In this document: positions 1-9,294 of the stretch, one piece after another
How the letters are laid out: every line of letters starts with the position of its first letter
How positions within the stretch are numbered: position 1 is the stretch's first letter
Source: Bacteroidales bacterium
GTDB lineage: Bacteria > Bacteroidota > Bacteroidia > Bacteroidales > UBA1402
Length of the DNA stretch: 47,822 nt
Assembly (NCBI GenBank): GCA_028709215.1
Contig: JAQVXI010000016.1
Span: 1 to 47,822, forward strand
Direction of reading: 5' to 3'
Notes under the pieces: model-generated
Seen by the model: only the letters and a program-made list of their open reading frames with translations
Databases searched by the model: none
Told to the model about the DNA's origin: nothing
Made by a program: the position numbers and the translations under genes

Positions 1-498
1 GTGTTAAATTGCACGAAAAAATGTCAATTGCCTGTATTTGCAATGGGTGTAGTTCTGTTTTTTGTTATTAAAAAGGGATTCAGTGCGGAGGTTTTAAAAG
101 GAATCGTTGGTCTATTTATACTGATGCTGATAGGGTATCTTTTTGATCTTAAGCTTTTTCCTTCACATTTATTATTCGGTTTGTTGTTTGTGTTGCTTGG
201 CTATTTGTTTAGTAAGTGTCGGTGTGACTCTATTTTTTTTCAATGGCTTGGATTCATTGGGCGCATAAGTTATAGTTTGTATTTGACGCACTTTGCCGTT
301 TTGCATTGGATGACTGAATTTGGATTTGTTGATTTTATTTCGGTTTCAAATGTTCAAACCTCGTTGATAAATTTTGGAATGCGATTCTCTATTCTGTTAA
401 TTGCATCCATACCAATTTCATTCCTATTTTATCATTTTATTGAAGCCCCAATGATCTATATTGGAAAAAAGGTGATTAATAGGTTACAAAAACGATAG
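1..498 (+). CDS. Acyltransferase family 3 membrane protein, C-terminal part (5' end outside window)
   Basis: The reading frame is open from base 1, and the GTG there is probably an internal Val codon, so this is the 3' part of a longer gene. The 165 visible residues form several hydrophobic helices. They contain GRISYSLYLTHFAVL, the typical C-terminal motif of acyltransferase-3 integral membrane O-acyltransferases, and end with a Y-x-F-I-E-x-P motif followed by a basic tail, also typical of the family. Members transfer acetyl or other acyl groups to surface polysaccharides, lipids or antibiotics at the inner membrane; the substrate cannot be told here. The DNA is clearly AT-richer than the rest of the window (21 G/C in the first 60 bases), which is common for polysaccharide-modification genes acquired by transfer. 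The missing N-terminus should hold the catalytic His near the first membrane helix. Confidence 0.8.
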   Translation: MLNCTKKCQLPVFAMGVVLFFVIKKGFSAEVLKGIVGLFILMLIGYLFDLKLFPSHLLFGLLFVLLGYLFSKCRCDSIFFQWLGFIGRISYSLYLTHFAVLHWMTEFGFVDFISVSNVQTSLINFGMRFSILLIASIPISFLFYHFIEAPMIYIGKKVINRLQKR

Positions 499-532
499 TT
501 TCTGTTTCCTATTTAGCCTGCTCCTATCGTTT
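490..532 (+). terminator. Inverted repeat after the acyltransferase gene, possible weak terminator
   Basis: A perfect 9-bp inverted repeat (AAACGATAG at 490-498, CTATCGTTT at 524-532) is separated by 25 bases and begins over the stop codon. There is no long T-run after it, so termination is uncertain. Confidence 0.3.
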
Positions 533-579
533 ATTCGGTTATGTTTAGGTTTTTATTTAAAACCTTAAACAAATGTATC

Positions 580-1788
580 ATGAAAAGTTTTTGTTTTATC
601 TTAAGCTTTTTGATTACACTTTCAACGTATGCTCATGAGCAGTATCTGGGGCTGGGATTGCAATTGCAGCGCGACACCTTGTTGCGATCGAGGGCTGTGG
701 TGTGTCAGGATACACTCTTTGTAACAAGCCCTTTGGGTCTGTATTGTAAAGCGTTGAATGATTTGAACGATACGGTCTGGCAATGTCATTCGTTTGAGCA
801 TTTGCCGGTTCTTGATTTCTATAAAAAGAAGGATACGCTGATTGTTCTTATCGATCGACCCGATTCATCGTTGTTGTTTTCTACGGACAATGGTCGTTCG
901 TATGTAGCAGCCAATGTTTCATCCCATCGTGGAGGTATTTACCGATCGTTTGCCGTGAATCCTCATAATACAAGCAACATCTATTACGATGCATTCGTTA
1001 CACGGGATTTTGGGGCTTCCTGGAACGAACTTCCGGTAGAAGTGCTCACGGTATTGGGTGTTAATCCAAATGATACGTCAAATGTCTTTACCTGTGCGAG
1101 TGTTCCCTGTACCTTTTGTACGACACCTTTCGATCTGACGGCATCCTATGATGCAGGGTTGACTTGGACAATCGCCCCGTTCACCCATTTTTATTCACCG
1201 TTTTCCAGAATCATTTTTCATCCTACCGACCCCGATATCCTACTTCGGAGTCAGTATCATTGGATTCTGAAATCGAAGGATAGGGGTCAATCCTGGTATT
1301 TTGTATCCAACGATGATACATGGTCGCGCCATCGATCCTGGCGAATGGTCTACGATTCAATGCATGCCAGTGTATTGTATGCTGTAGCTGACTCCATGTT
1401 GATTCGATCGGTGGATGAGGGTGAGACATGGGACTTCCTGGCTGCTCACTCCGGAATTTCTGTAAGCGATGTGGATGTGTTTGATTCGTTGTTGCTCATT
1501 ACTTCATTGAGTGGTGTGTTTGCACTGGATTTGAATCACGTTTCTTCGTTAAATCCAGTCTTGAATGAAACGGATTGTGTTGTACAAGCATCTGCGAAGT
1601 CCTTGTACTATTCGGGCCGTGTGATGGTTCGTCGCATCACCCTCATCGATTTATCCGGTCGTGTATGCAGCGTAGCGCATCCCAATTCCGTTTGTGGTGA
1701 AATGGATGTGTCTGACTTGGTCTCCGGGGTGTATGTTGTTCAACTTCAAACCGATTCGGGCTGTGAGAATCGGAAGATATATAAATAG
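580..1788 (+). CDS. Secreted Asp-box (sortilin/YCF48-like) beta-propeller protein with a type IX sorting domain
   Basis: The ATG at 580 was chosen because it gives a clean signal peptide (MKSFCFILSFLITLSTYAHE); an upstream in-frame ATG at 541 would add 13 residues before it. A near-consensus -7 element (TATGTTTA, 540-547) fits this start. About five Asp-box-like repeats (S-x-D-x-G-x-[ST]-[WY]) occur near residues 101-108, 141-148, 189-196, 231-239 and 277-284, the hallmark of BNR/sortilin-type propellers. The last ~60 residues (from about 340) look like a type IX secretion C-terminal domain, with an L-I-D-L-S-G-R strand and a G-V-Y-V-V-Q-L strand, so the protein is probably exported across the outer membrane. 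The next gene is a diverged paralogue 9 bases downstream. The function is unknown; propellers of this kind often bind ligands or glycans. No enzyme active site is evident. Confidence 0.72.
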   Translation: MKSFCFILSFLITLSTYAHEQYLGLGLQLQRDTLLRSRAVVCQDTLFVTSPLGLYCKALNDLNDTVWQCHSFEHLPVLDFYKKKDTLIVLIDRPDSSLLFSTDNGRSYVAANVSSHRGGIYRSFAVNPHNTSNIYYDAFVTRDFGASWNELPVEVLTVLGVNPNDTSNVFTCASVPCTFCTTPFDLTASYDAGLTWTIAPFTHFYSPFSRIIFHPTDPDILLRSQYHWILKSKDRGQSWYFVSNDDTWSRHRSWRMVYDSMHASVLYAVADSMLIRSVDEGETWDFLAAHSGISVSDVDVFDSLLLITSLSGVFALDLNHVSSLNPVLNETDCVVQASAKSLYYSGRVMVRRITLIDLSGRVCSVAHPNSVCGEMDVSDLVSGVYVVQLQTDSGCENRKIYK

Positions 1789-1797
1789 CATCCGAGT

Positions 1798-3081
1798 ATG
1801 AAAAGAAAAAACCGAAAAAGATGGATCTTATCGCTGGTTATTTGCACGTTTGCGTTTCAAGCAAAGATGTCCGGAATAACCTATCTGGGCCTAAGAGAAT
1901 ATGTGGGAGGGGAGTACTCCAGTCTTACTTCATCACAGATTCATGACGACACGTTGTATGTACCAACGAGTAAGGGCTTGTTTGCAAAGAGTTTGAAGGT
2001 TGCTGCCGATACGTTGTGGGATCTACGTGCGTTTGATGGTGTGCCGGTTTTGGATTTTGATCTATGGTCGGATACGCTTGTTGGTTTGTTGTATTCAGGC
2101 CATTCTCAACTGGTTGTTTCCACGAATCGGGGCGACTCGTATTCGGTCGTTGATGCGTTTCCGGAGACGGATTTTTGGTGCTCTTCTTTTGCTGTCAATC
2201 CACGGAATCATTCCAGTCTGATGATCAACGGGTACGTTTCGTATGATTTTGGAAAAAGTTGGATCCCATCCGGTCCAAGTCGTGCGATTCGTGTATTTGG
2301 CTTCCATCCGCTGGATACTGTCGTTGCGTATGCTTCGATCATTGATACGTATTTGGAAAATGCGTATTTGTCTGTGCGCTGTGATAGCAATGGTATCTGG
2401 AGGGATTCAAAGCAAGGTATTGGCGGCCAAAACTCGTTTGTTTACCATCCGGTGAAACCCAATGTTATGCTGGGATGGTATCGTGGGGGAATATGGAAAA
2501 CAACCGATTTCGGCTCGTCGTGGCAACGTACTTCCACGCCGGAAGGGGTCAGTGGACAAGAGAGTTGGAAGATTACGCAGGATGCGTTGGACCCGAGTTG
2601 CTTTTATGCTGTTGGTCCTTTTTCTCAGGAGGGTTACCCTGTAATCCGTTCAGAAGATGAGGGAGAAACGTGGACGGTTCTAACGCTGTTTACACAGGAT
2701 CTATTGGGCTGCGGGGTTTCGGATGACAATCCTTTTCGTTTTATTGAGGTCAATAAATGGAAGGATCTGCTGATCTTTCATACAACGTACGGCATCTATG
2801 CCTTGGACTTGAATTCGTTGGTTGGTATACCTGCAATCCGAAATGACAGTCTGCCGGATGTGAGTATATCGTTTGTAAACAACCGGATTTTGTGTACGAG
2901 TCGACAGCCGATCCGTCACGTTCTTGTAACGGATTTGGAGGGGAGACGTGTGCGCTTTGTTCAACCCGGCTTTGCGACGATGGATGTGGTGATCTCCGAT
3001 CTGCCCGTCGGACGGTATGTCGTGACGGCTTCGACAGCATCCGAAAGTCGAAGCCGGAAACTGTTCGTTCAATCCAATTGA
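1798..3081 (+). CDS. Secreted Asp-box beta-propeller protein, paralogue of the preceding gene, with a type IX sorting domain
   Basis: This 427-residue protein has a basic N-terminus followed by a hydrophobic segment (residues 9-21) that should act as a signal peptide. The architecture matches the preceding gene: a Y-L-G-L-R start, D-T-L-Y-V and P-V-L-D-F motifs at equivalent places, Asp-box repeats near residues 108-115, 148-155, 234-242 and 284-292, and a C-terminal sorting-like domain (V-T-D-L-E-G-R, then S-D-L-P-V-G-R-Y-V-V). The two genes are adjacent and probably cotranscribed, so this is most likely an old tandem duplication. Its 3' end overlaps the convergent HAD gene by 13 bp. The function is not known. 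A surface ligand-binding or adhesin role is an inference from the fold and export signal only. Confidence 0.72.
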   Translation: MKRKNRKRWILSLVICTFAFQAKMSGITYLGLREYVGGEYSSLTSSQIHDDTLYVPTSKGLFAKSLKVAADTLWDLRAFDGVPVLDFDLWSDTLVGLLYSGHSQLVVSTNRGDSYSVVDAFPETDFWCSSFAVNPRNHSSLMINGYVSYDFGKSWIPSGPSRAIRVFGFHPLDTVVAYASIIDTYLENAYLSVRCDSNGIWRDSKQGIGGQNSFVYHPVKPNVMLGWYRGGIWKTTDFGSSWQRTSTPEGVSGQESWKITQDALDPSCFYAVGPFSQEGYPVIRSEDEGETWTVLTLFTQDLLGCGVSDDNPFRFIEVNKWKDLLIFHTTYGIYALDLNSLVGIPAIRNDSLPDVSISFVNNRILCTSRQPIRHVLVTDLEGRRVRFVQPGFATMDVVISDLPVGRYVVTASTASESRSRKLFVQSN

Positions 3082-3812
3082 GTGGAACGCAGCACACCCA
3101 AAAGGCTGCGCCAGGAGGCTTGCAACTCCGACATGGAGGCGTAGACAAGATCGGCACCGGCATCAATCAGGTGTTGATCTTGTAGTTTGCCCGTGTTTAC
3201 GGCAATGGTAAAGATACCGGCTGCTTTGGCGGACTCGACACCCAGGGGAGCGTTTTCGACGACAATGCAGCCATCTGCCTGTGCTTCGGCTTTTCGAATG
3301 CCCATCAAGTAAGGTTCCGGGTCGGGTTTGCCTTTTTTTACGTCAAAGGCGGTCACCATGTTGTCCGGGCGGAAATGACCGGGAAAGTGCAGGTTGAGTT
3401 TGTCCAGCAAACTGCGTTGGCCGGATCCGGTGACCAATACCCGCTTCAACCCGCTTTTTTTAACCAGTTCCAGCATTTCGCTGGCTCCGGGCATAATTGG
3501 GGCTTCCGGGTGTTGCTCAAACAGACGGGTCTTCTCCGCATAGATCTGCTCGATTTCTTCCGGAAGAGCATCCCGTCCGTAGCAACGTTGAAAGACCAGA
3601 TTGATGGTGCCACTCCCCGTGCGTCCTTCGTGCAGGTAGGCCTCTTCCTCTTCAAACGGAATGTTGAGTGCCGCTAGGGCGTTGGTCCATGAGTAGGCAT
3701 GTATGGGCATGGAGTCAAAAAGAACCCCATCCATATCAAACAGAACGGCCTGAAGATTCAAGCGTTTCAGACCGTTCTGCAGTAAGAATTTTTTTATGGC
3801 TGTTTTTTGCAT
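3069..3812 (-). CDS. HAD superfamily phosphatase, beta-phosphoglucomutase-like
   Basis: A 247-residue haloacid-dehalogenase hydrolase. Motif I is D-M-D-G-V-L-F-D-S (nucleophile Asp and acid/base Asp two residues later), motif II is the T of L-V-T-G-S-G, motif III is the Lys in K-K-G-K-P-D-P-E-P-Y, and motif IV is V-V-E-N-A-P-L-G-V. The helical cap between motifs I and II places it with the beta-phosphoglucomutase/sugar-phosphatase group. It probably dephosphorylates or isomerises a sugar phosphate in the cytoplasm; the substrate cannot be read from sequence. In the last motif Glu-Asn replaces the more usual Glu-Asp. The start ATG overlaps the stop of pgi as TGATG, so translation is coupled, and the pairing with pgi supports a hexose-phosphate substrate. 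Its tail overlaps the convergent propeller gene by 13 bp. Confidence 0.85.
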   Translation of the reverse strand: MQKTAIKKFLLQNGLKRLNLQAVLFDMDGVLFDSMPIHAYSWTNALAALNIPFEEEEAYLHEGRTGSGTINLVFQRCYGRDALPEEIEQIYAEKTRLFEQHPEAPIMPGASEMLELVKKSGLKRVLVTGSGQRSLLDKLNLHFPGHFRPDNMVTAFDVKKGKPDPEPYLMGIRKAEAQADGCIVVENAPLGVESAKAAGIFTIAVNTGKLQDQHLIDAGADLVYASMSELQASWRSLLGVLRSTQLD

Positions 3813-5155
3813 CAGATTCTTTTTTTGATGGCTTCGGTTTCTTTTTCAAAACCGGGCTTCTCCAAAAGCGCGAACATATTTTTCTTATAGGCTTCTACGC
3901 CGGGTTGGTCAAACGGGTTTACTTCAAGTAAGTAACCGCTTATTCCACAGGCTTTTTCGAAGAAATACAACAAGCTGCCGATGTTGTGTGCATCCAGTTT
4001 TGGGATTTCAATGCGTAGGTTGGGAACCGCTCCATCGACGTGAGCAATGCGTGTGCCCAGTTCGGCCATTTTGTTGACGGCGTCTACGCGTCTGCCGGCC
4101 AGATAATTTAACCCGTCCAGATTGGCTTCGTCGCTTGGAATGTGCAGCGTTTCATTGGCTTCTTTGATGCTGATGACGGTTTCGAAGATGCTGCGTTCGC
4201 CCTCCTGGATCCATTGTCCCATGGAGTGCAGGTCGGTTGAAAAATCAACGGCAGCCGGGAAAATGCCTTTCAACTCTTTGCCTTCGCTTTCACCATACAA
4301 CTGTTTCCACCATTCGGCTACAAAGTGCAATTTGGGGTGATAATTGACGAGGATTTCGATTTTTTTGCCGCTTCGGTACAATTCGTTGCGGGTCACGGCA
4401 TACTGTGCGGCCGGGTTTTGATCAAATGCCGTTTCGGGGGCACATTGTTTTTCCATTTCGACGGCTCCGGCTACCAATGCGCGAATGTTGTGACCGGCTA
4501 CGGCGATGGGCAGCAGTCCGACGGGTGTGAGTACGGAATATCGACCGCCCACGTTGTCGGGAATCACGTATGTTTTATAGCCTTCTTTATTGGCAAGGCT
4601 GCGCAGGGCACCTTTATGGGCGTCGGTGATGGCTACGATGCGTTCTTTTGCCGCTTCTTTGCCTACTTGTGCTTCCAATTGTGCTTTTAAAATTCGGAAG
4701 GCCAGCGCCGTTTCTGTGGTTGTTCCGGATTTGGAAATGTTGATGATGCCAAAGCGTTTGTTGGCCAAGGTGGCAGACAGTTCAACCAGGTAGTCTTCGC
4801 TGATGTTGTGACCGGCATAGACAATGGCCGGGTAGGTACGGTCGGTTTTGAGCCAGTCAAAGCTGTTGTTAAGTGCGTCTATGACGGCCTTTGCGCCCAA
4901 ATAACTTCCTCCGATGCCGGCAACAACGACGACGTCACAGCTTGCCTGCAGTTTTTTTGCGGTGGCTTCGATGTCGGCCAAAAAGGCTTCTTCAATGGAA
5001 GAGGGTAGGTGCAACCAGCCCAGGAAATCGTTGCCTTTTCCGCTGCCTTCGTGCAGGGCTTTGTTGGCTGCCTGTGCAGCGGGTTCGTATGCTTCCAGTT
5101 TTTGTTTTGATACAAACGTCAAAACCTGATCGATGTTTAGGTGCAATGCATTCAT
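3812..5155 (-). CDS. pgi: Glucose-6-phosphate isomerase
   Basis: Interconverts glucose 6-phosphate and fructose 6-phosphate in glycolysis and gluconeogenesis. The 447-residue length is that of the shorter bacterial (Bacillus/Thermus-like) form rather than the ~550-residue E. coli form. Diagnostic segments are [19 protein letters not shown] (phosphate-binding SIS loop), D-N-V-G-G-R-Y-S-V (PGI signature 1) and the C-terminal [10 protein letters not shown] signature leading into [12 protein letters not shown]. It lies 21 bases after gpsA and is translationally coupled to the HAD gene behind it, inside the run of genes that starts at purA. Confidence 0.97.
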   Translation of the reverse strand: MNALHLNIDQVLTFVSKQKLEAYEPAAQAANKALHEGSGKGNDFLGWLHLPSSIEEAFLADIEATAKKLQASCDVVVVAGIGGSYLGAKAVIDALNNSFDWLKTDRTYPAIVYAGHNISEDYLVELSATLANKRFGIINISKSGTTTETALAFRILKAQLEAQVGKEAAKERIVAITDAHKGALRSLANKEGYKTYVIPDNVGGRYSVLTPVGLLPIAVAGHNIRALVAGAVEMEKQCAPETAFDQNPAAQYAVTRNELYRSGKKIEILVNYHPKLHFVAEWWKQLYGESEGKELKGIFPAAVDFSTDLHSMGQWIQEGERSIFETVISIKEANETLHIPSDEANLDGLNYLAGRRVDAVNKMAELGTRIAHVDGAVPNLRIEIPKLDAHNIGSLLYFFEKACGISGYLLEVNPFDQPGVEAYKKNMFALLEKPGFEKETEAIKKRI

Positions 5156-5176
5156 AATAGTTGTGTTGTAATGCTT

Positions 5177-6175
5177 CTAGCGAAGCGATTCGGTAAGTAG
5201 TTTGATTTCTATGCTGGGTGATACCCGTTCGTATAGGATGTTGTAGACCGCATCCAATATGGGCATGTTGACGTGGTAGCACTCATTGATTTCTTTGATG
5301 CATTTGGTGGCATAATAGCCTTCGGCAATCATCTCCATTTCGAGGTGTGCGGTGCGTACCGAATAGCCTTTGCCAATCATGGTTCCAAACGTACGGTTGC
5401 GACTGAACTTGGAATAGGAGGTAACCAGCAGGTCTCCCAGATAAACGGATTCATTGATGTTGCGCACCATGGGGTGCGAAGCACTCAGAAAACGGGCGAT
5501 TTCCTGGGTTGAGTTGGATATCAGGACGGACTGAAAGTTGTCCCCGTACTTCAAGCCATGGCAGATGCCTGCAGCGATGGAATACACATTTTTTAGGGTT
5601 GAGGCGTATTCAATGCCGTCAATGTCGTCGGAAATGGTTGTTTTAACAAAGTTACAGGTAAATTTCTGCGCAATGCTGCGGGCGCGTTCTTTGTTGACGC
5701 AGGCAATGGTGAGGTAGGAAAGGCGCTCCAATGCGACCTCCTCTGCATGGCAGGGTCCACCGATGGCGCAAACGTTTTCACGCGAAACACCGTAGACTTT
5801 GGTGAAGTAATCCGAGACAAGCAGGTTTTCGTCGGGCACAATTCCTTTGATGGCCGAAACAACAACTTTGTTGCTGATGTCCTGTCTCAGTTTTTTGAGG
5901 TGTTGTTTTAGATACGGAGACGGTGTAGCAAAAAGAAGTACTTCCGAGTTTTTTACGGCCTGGTTGATGTTGGTGTAAAAATGAATCCGACTTAAATCAA
6001 ATTTGATGGAGCTCAAATACGTGGAATTGTGTCCCAAGCGTTTGAAATCCTCAATCTGATCGGGACGTCGCATGTACCAATTGATTTTTTCCGTTGGATT
6101 CATCAAAATGATTTTGGCAAGAGCTGTCGCCCAGCTGCCTCCTCCCATGATGCAAATTTTTCCGGGAATGTCCAT
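5177..6175 (-). CDS. gpsA: Glycerol-3-phosphate dehydrogenase [NAD(P)+]
   Basis: Reduces dihydroxyacetone phosphate to sn-glycerol 3-phosphate, the backbone for phospholipid synthesis. The start at 6175 (MDIPGKICIMGGGSWATALA) was chosen over the ATG at 6217: it places the Rossmann loop G-G-G-S-W-A-T-A near the N-terminus as usual and avoids overlap with lysS. That gives 332 residues, the normal size. Other family marks are A-I-K-G-I-V-P near the middle of the N-domain, G-G-P-C-H-A-E-E-V, and S-T-L-K-N-V-Y-S-I-A-A-G with the catalytic Lys. The nucleotide loop has Ala where many homologues have Gly (SWA rather than SWG or SYG). It follows lysS by 10 bases in the same direction. Confidence 0.95.
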   Translation of the reverse strand: MDIPGKICIMGGGSWATALAKIILMNPTEKINWYMRRPDQIEDFKRLGHNSTYLSSIKFDLSRIHFYTNINQAVKNSEVLLFATPSPYLKQHLKKLRQDISNKVVVSAIKGIVPDENLLVSDYFTKVYGVSRENVCAIGGPCHAEEVALERLSYLTIACVNKERARSIAQKFTCNFVKTTISDDIDGIEYASTLKNVYSIAAGICHGLKYGDNFQSVLISNSTQEIARFLSASHPMVRNINESVYLGDLLVTSYSKFSRNRTFGTMIGKGYSVRTAHLEMEMIAEGYYATKCIKEINECYHVNMPILDAVYNILYERVSPSIEIKLLTESLR

Positions 6176-6185
6176 TGTATTGAAT

Positions 6186-7916
6186 TTATGCGTGGTTGAT
6201 CCAAGATTCGACCGCATCCTGTGAAGGATTGCTTAGTCCCAATTTATGCTTTTTATTCCAACCGCAGAGCATTTGATGCAATTTGTTGGGAACGGCTTCT
6301 TTGAGTTGACTCACCTGGGTAAATCCGTTTTTTTGGAGGATTGCGACCCATTCTTCCGGAATGCCGATTTCTGTGTAGGCTGTTGCCGGATCGCGTTTGA
6401 CCACTTTTTCCGGACGCATTTGCGGAAAGAAAAGCACTTCCTGTATGGTCGTTTGTCCGGTTAGCAACATTACCAGGCGATCCATTCCGATCCCCATGCC
6501 CGAAGTGGGTGGCATGCCGTATTCCAGTGCGCGTACGTAGTCCATATCGATAAACATGGCCTCGTCGTCTCCCTTTTCAGCCAGTTTGAGTTGTTCTTGA
6601 AAGCGCTCCAACTGATCGATGGGATCGTTCAATTCCGAATAGGCATTGGCCAATTCTTTTCCGTTAACCATGAGTTCAAAACGTTCCGTCAGTTCCGGGT
6701 TTTCCCGGTGTCTCTTGCATAAAGGCGACATTTCGTACGGGTAATCGGTGATAAAGGTGGGTTGAATGTATTTGGATTCGCTGGTCTCACCAAAGAGTTC
6801 ATCGATCAGTTTGCCCTTGCCCATGGAAGGATCTTCTTCGACGCCCAATTGGCGGCAAACGGCTCTCAATTGATTTTCATCCATGCCGGAAATGTCGATG
6901 CCGGTATTTTCTTTGATGGCATCAATCATGCTGACACGACGAAAGGGAGCCTTGAAGTGAATCGTTTGATCGCCGATGCTTAGTTCGGTTGTGCCGTTTA
7001 CTTCGAGCGCAATGCGTTCGAGCATTTGTTCGGTAAACTCCATCATCCAATGGTAATCCTTGTATGCAACATAGATTTCCATGGCAGTAAATTCCGGATT
7101 GTGTGTCCGGTCCATGCCTTCGTTGCGGAAGTTTTTGGAGAATTCATATACACCTTCAAATCCACCCACAATGAGACGCTTCAAATACAGTTCGTCTGCA
7201 ATGCGCAGGTAAAGCGGGATGTCCAATGCGTTGTGATGCGTAATAAAGGGTCTGGCAGCGGCTCCACCCGGGATTGCCTGCAATATGGGCGTTTCTACTT
7301 CCATGTATCCGCTTTCGTTGAAGAAGTTGCGCATGGATGTGTAGATTTGTGTGCGTTTTCTGAAAATTTCTTTTACGTGGCTGTTTACGACCAGATCTAC
7401 GTAGCGTTGGCGATACCGGGTTTCGGGATCGGTGAGTGCATCGTATACGGCTCCTTCTTTTTCTTTTACGACCGGAAGCGGGCGTAGGGTTTTCGCCAAA
7501 ACGGTGAGGGATTGGGCATGTACGGAAACTTCGCCCATTTGTGTGCGAAACACAAATCCGGTGATTCCGACAAAGTCACCAATGTCCAGTAGTTTTTTGA
7601 AAACGGTATTATATAGTTCCTTGTCGTTTTCCTCGGGACAGATGTCGTCGCGTGTTATGTATACTTGGATGCGACCCTCGGAGTCTTGAAGTTCGATGAA
7701 CGAAGCTTTACCCATGATGCGGCGACCCATGATGCGCCCGGCGATGCATACCTGTCTTGCCGGCTCCTGACCGTCCTGGAAGTTCTCAATGATTTCCGTG
7801 GAGTAGGCATTGGTTGGATAGGATTGAGCAGGATACGGATTGATGCCTGCTTCACGCAATGCTTGCAGACTTTTTCTGCGATTTATTTCTTGTTCACTCA
7901 GATCGGATGGATACAT
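6186..7916 (-). CDS. lysS: Lysyl-tRNA synthetase, class II
   Basis: Charges tRNA-Lys. The protein has 576 residues: an N-terminal OB-fold anticodon domain (about 55-150, with I-M-G-R-R-I-M-G-K-A-S-F), a class II catalytic core with motif 2 F-R-N-E-G-M-D-R-T-H-N-P-E-F, and motif 3 G-M-G-I-G-M-D-R-L-V-M-L-L-T-G. About 80 residues follow motif 3, so it is longer than the 505-residue E. coli enzyme; the extension contains a short helical domain (W-V-A-I-L-Q-K-N-G-F) of a kind I believe is common in Bacteroidota LysRS. Nine bases separate it from hisS upstream and ten from gpsA downstream, so the three are probably on one transcript. Confidence 0.97.
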   Translation of the reverse strand: MYPSDLSEQEINRRKSLQALREAGINPYPAQSYPTNAYSTEIIENFQDGQEPARQVCIAGRIMGRRIMGKASFIELQDSEGRIQVYITRDDICPEENDKELYNTVFKKLLDIGDFVGITGFVFRTQMGEVSVHAQSLTVLAKTLRPLPVVKEKEGAVYDALTDPETRYRQRYVDLVVNSHVKEIFRKRTQIYTSMRNFFNESGYMEVETPILQAIPGGAAARPFITHHNALDIPLYLRIADELYLKRLIVGGFEGVYEFSKNFRNEGMDRTHNPEFTAMEIYVAYKDYHWMMEFTEQMLERIALEVNGTTELSIGDQTIHFKAPFRRVSMIDAIKENTGIDISGMDENQLRAVCRQLGVEEDPSMGKGKLIDELFGETSESKYIQPTFITDYPYEMSPLCKRHRENPELTERFELMVNGKELANAYSELNDPIDQLERFQEQLKLAEKGDDEAMFIDMDYVRALEYGMPPTSGMGIGMDRLVMLLTGQTTIQEVLFFPQMRPEKVVKRDPATAYTEIGIPEEWVAILQKNGFTQVSQLKEAVPNKLHQMLCGWNKKHKLGLSNPSQDAVESWINHA

Positions 7917-7925
7917 ATGCGATGA

Positions 7926-9287
7926 TTATTGTGTAAGCCGGTGCAACAAGTCTTCCGGTTTAAGGGTTTCTTGTTCACCTGTTTGCATGTTTTTTACTGT
8001 GATGGTTCCCTGTTCCATTTCGGTGGTACCTACAATGGCAACGTAGGGGATGGCCCGGTTGTCGGCATAGCTCATTTGTTTTTTCATTTTTGCCGGGTCG
8101 GGATACATTTCGGCCGAAACACCGGCTTGCCTGAATTGCTTGAGCAGGGGCAGACACCAGGCCGCTTCTGCTTCGCCGAAGGGCGCAAAAAGCAATCGGG
8201 TGTTATGCAGGGCTTCTTTGGGGTATAGATCGAGTTGATTCAGCACATCAAAAATACGATCCGCACCAAAGGAAATCCCTACTCCCGATACACCGGGCAT
8301 GCCGAAGACACCGGTCAGATTGTCGTAACGACCGCCACCGGTAATGCTGCCCATTTCGACATCGAGTGCTTTGACCTCAAGGATGGCACCGGTGTAGTAA
8401 TTGAGCCCTCTGGCCAGACGCAAATCGAGTTCCAACTCGGCGCTCAGTCCCAGACGTTCGCTGTGGGCAAAAATGGTTTCGAGTTCGTCGATGCCCTTTT
8501 GGCCTACTTCGGAGGTACGAAGTATGTTTTTAAGTTGTGTGAATTTTTCCGACGCGCTCCCCTCCAAGCTTAAAACGGGTTGAAGTTTTTGTACGGCTTC
8601 CTCGCTCAAACCCTTTTCGAGCAGTTCTTTGTTGACGAGATCCGCCCCGATTTTTTCATACTTATCAATGGCGACCGTGATATCGGTCAGCCGATCCGAT
8701 GCGCCGATCCATTCGGCAATGCCGCTAAGGATTTTTCGGTTGTTGAGTTTGATGCGAACCCGCAAACCGAAGCGTTTGAATACTTCGTCGATGATTTGAA
8801 TCAATTCAACCTCGTTGATGAGCGAATCGCTGCCGACAATGTCTGCATCGCATTGGAAAAACTCGCGGTACCGACCTTTTTGAGGACGGTCTGCCCGCCA
8901 TACGGGTTGAATCTGATACCGTCTGAACGGAAAGGCGATTTCGTTGCGATGCATCACAACGTAGCGTGCAAAGGGAACGGTCAAATCGTAACGCAGCCCT
9001 TTTTCGGAGATGCGATTGGTCAGTTGAATGGAGCTGAGGCTCGTTTTTTCTGCATCGTTCAGCCCTCCAATGAAATCTCCGGAGTTAAGGATCTTGAACA
9101 GCAGTTTGTCTCCTTCTTCGCCGTATTTACCCATCAGCGTAGAGAGGTTTTCCATCGCCGGCGTTTCAATTTGCTGAAAACCGTACAAATGGTACACCGA
9201 ACGAATGGTGTCAAATATATAATTGCGTTTCGCCATTTCTTCCGGCGAAAAGTCACGCGTTCCCTTAGGTATGGATGGTTTTTGCAT
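7926..9287 (-). CDS. hisS: Histidyl-tRNA synthetase
   Basis: Charges tRNA-His. The start at 9287 ([18 protein letters not shown]) was chosen because the motif K-G-T-R-D-F normally lies within the first ~15 residues; an upstream start at 9320 would overlap the metallopeptidase gene. That gives 453 residues. Visible marks are [13 protein letters not shown] (class II motif 2), [10 protein letters not shown], and the histidine-specific [17 protein letters not shown]-terminal anticodon-binding domain ends with a short basic stretch. It lies 7 bases after the metallopeptidase gene. Confidence 0.97.
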   Translation of the reverse strand: MQKPSIPKGTRDFSPEEMAKRNYIFDTIRSVYHLYGFQQIETPAMENLSTLMGKYGEEGDKLLFKILNSGDFIGGLNDAEKTSLSSIQLTNRISEKGLRYDLTVPFARYVVMHRNEIAFPFRRYQIQPVWRADRPQKGRYREFFQCDADIVGSDSLINEVELIQIIDEVFKRFGLRVRIKLNNRKILSGIAEWIGASDRLTDITVAIDKYEKIGADLVNKELLEKGLSEEAVQKLQPVLSLEGSASEKFTQLKNILRTSEVGQKGIDELETIFAHSERLGLSAELELDLRLARGLNYYTGAILEVKALDVEMGSITGGGRYDNLTGVFGMPGVSGVGISFGADRIFDVLNQLDLYPKEALHNTRLLFAPFGEAEAAWCLPLLKQFRQAGVSAEMYPDPAKMKKQMSYADNRAIPYVAIVGTTEMEQGTITVKNMQTGEQETLKPEDLLHRLTQ

Positions 9288-9294
9288 GTTGCGA

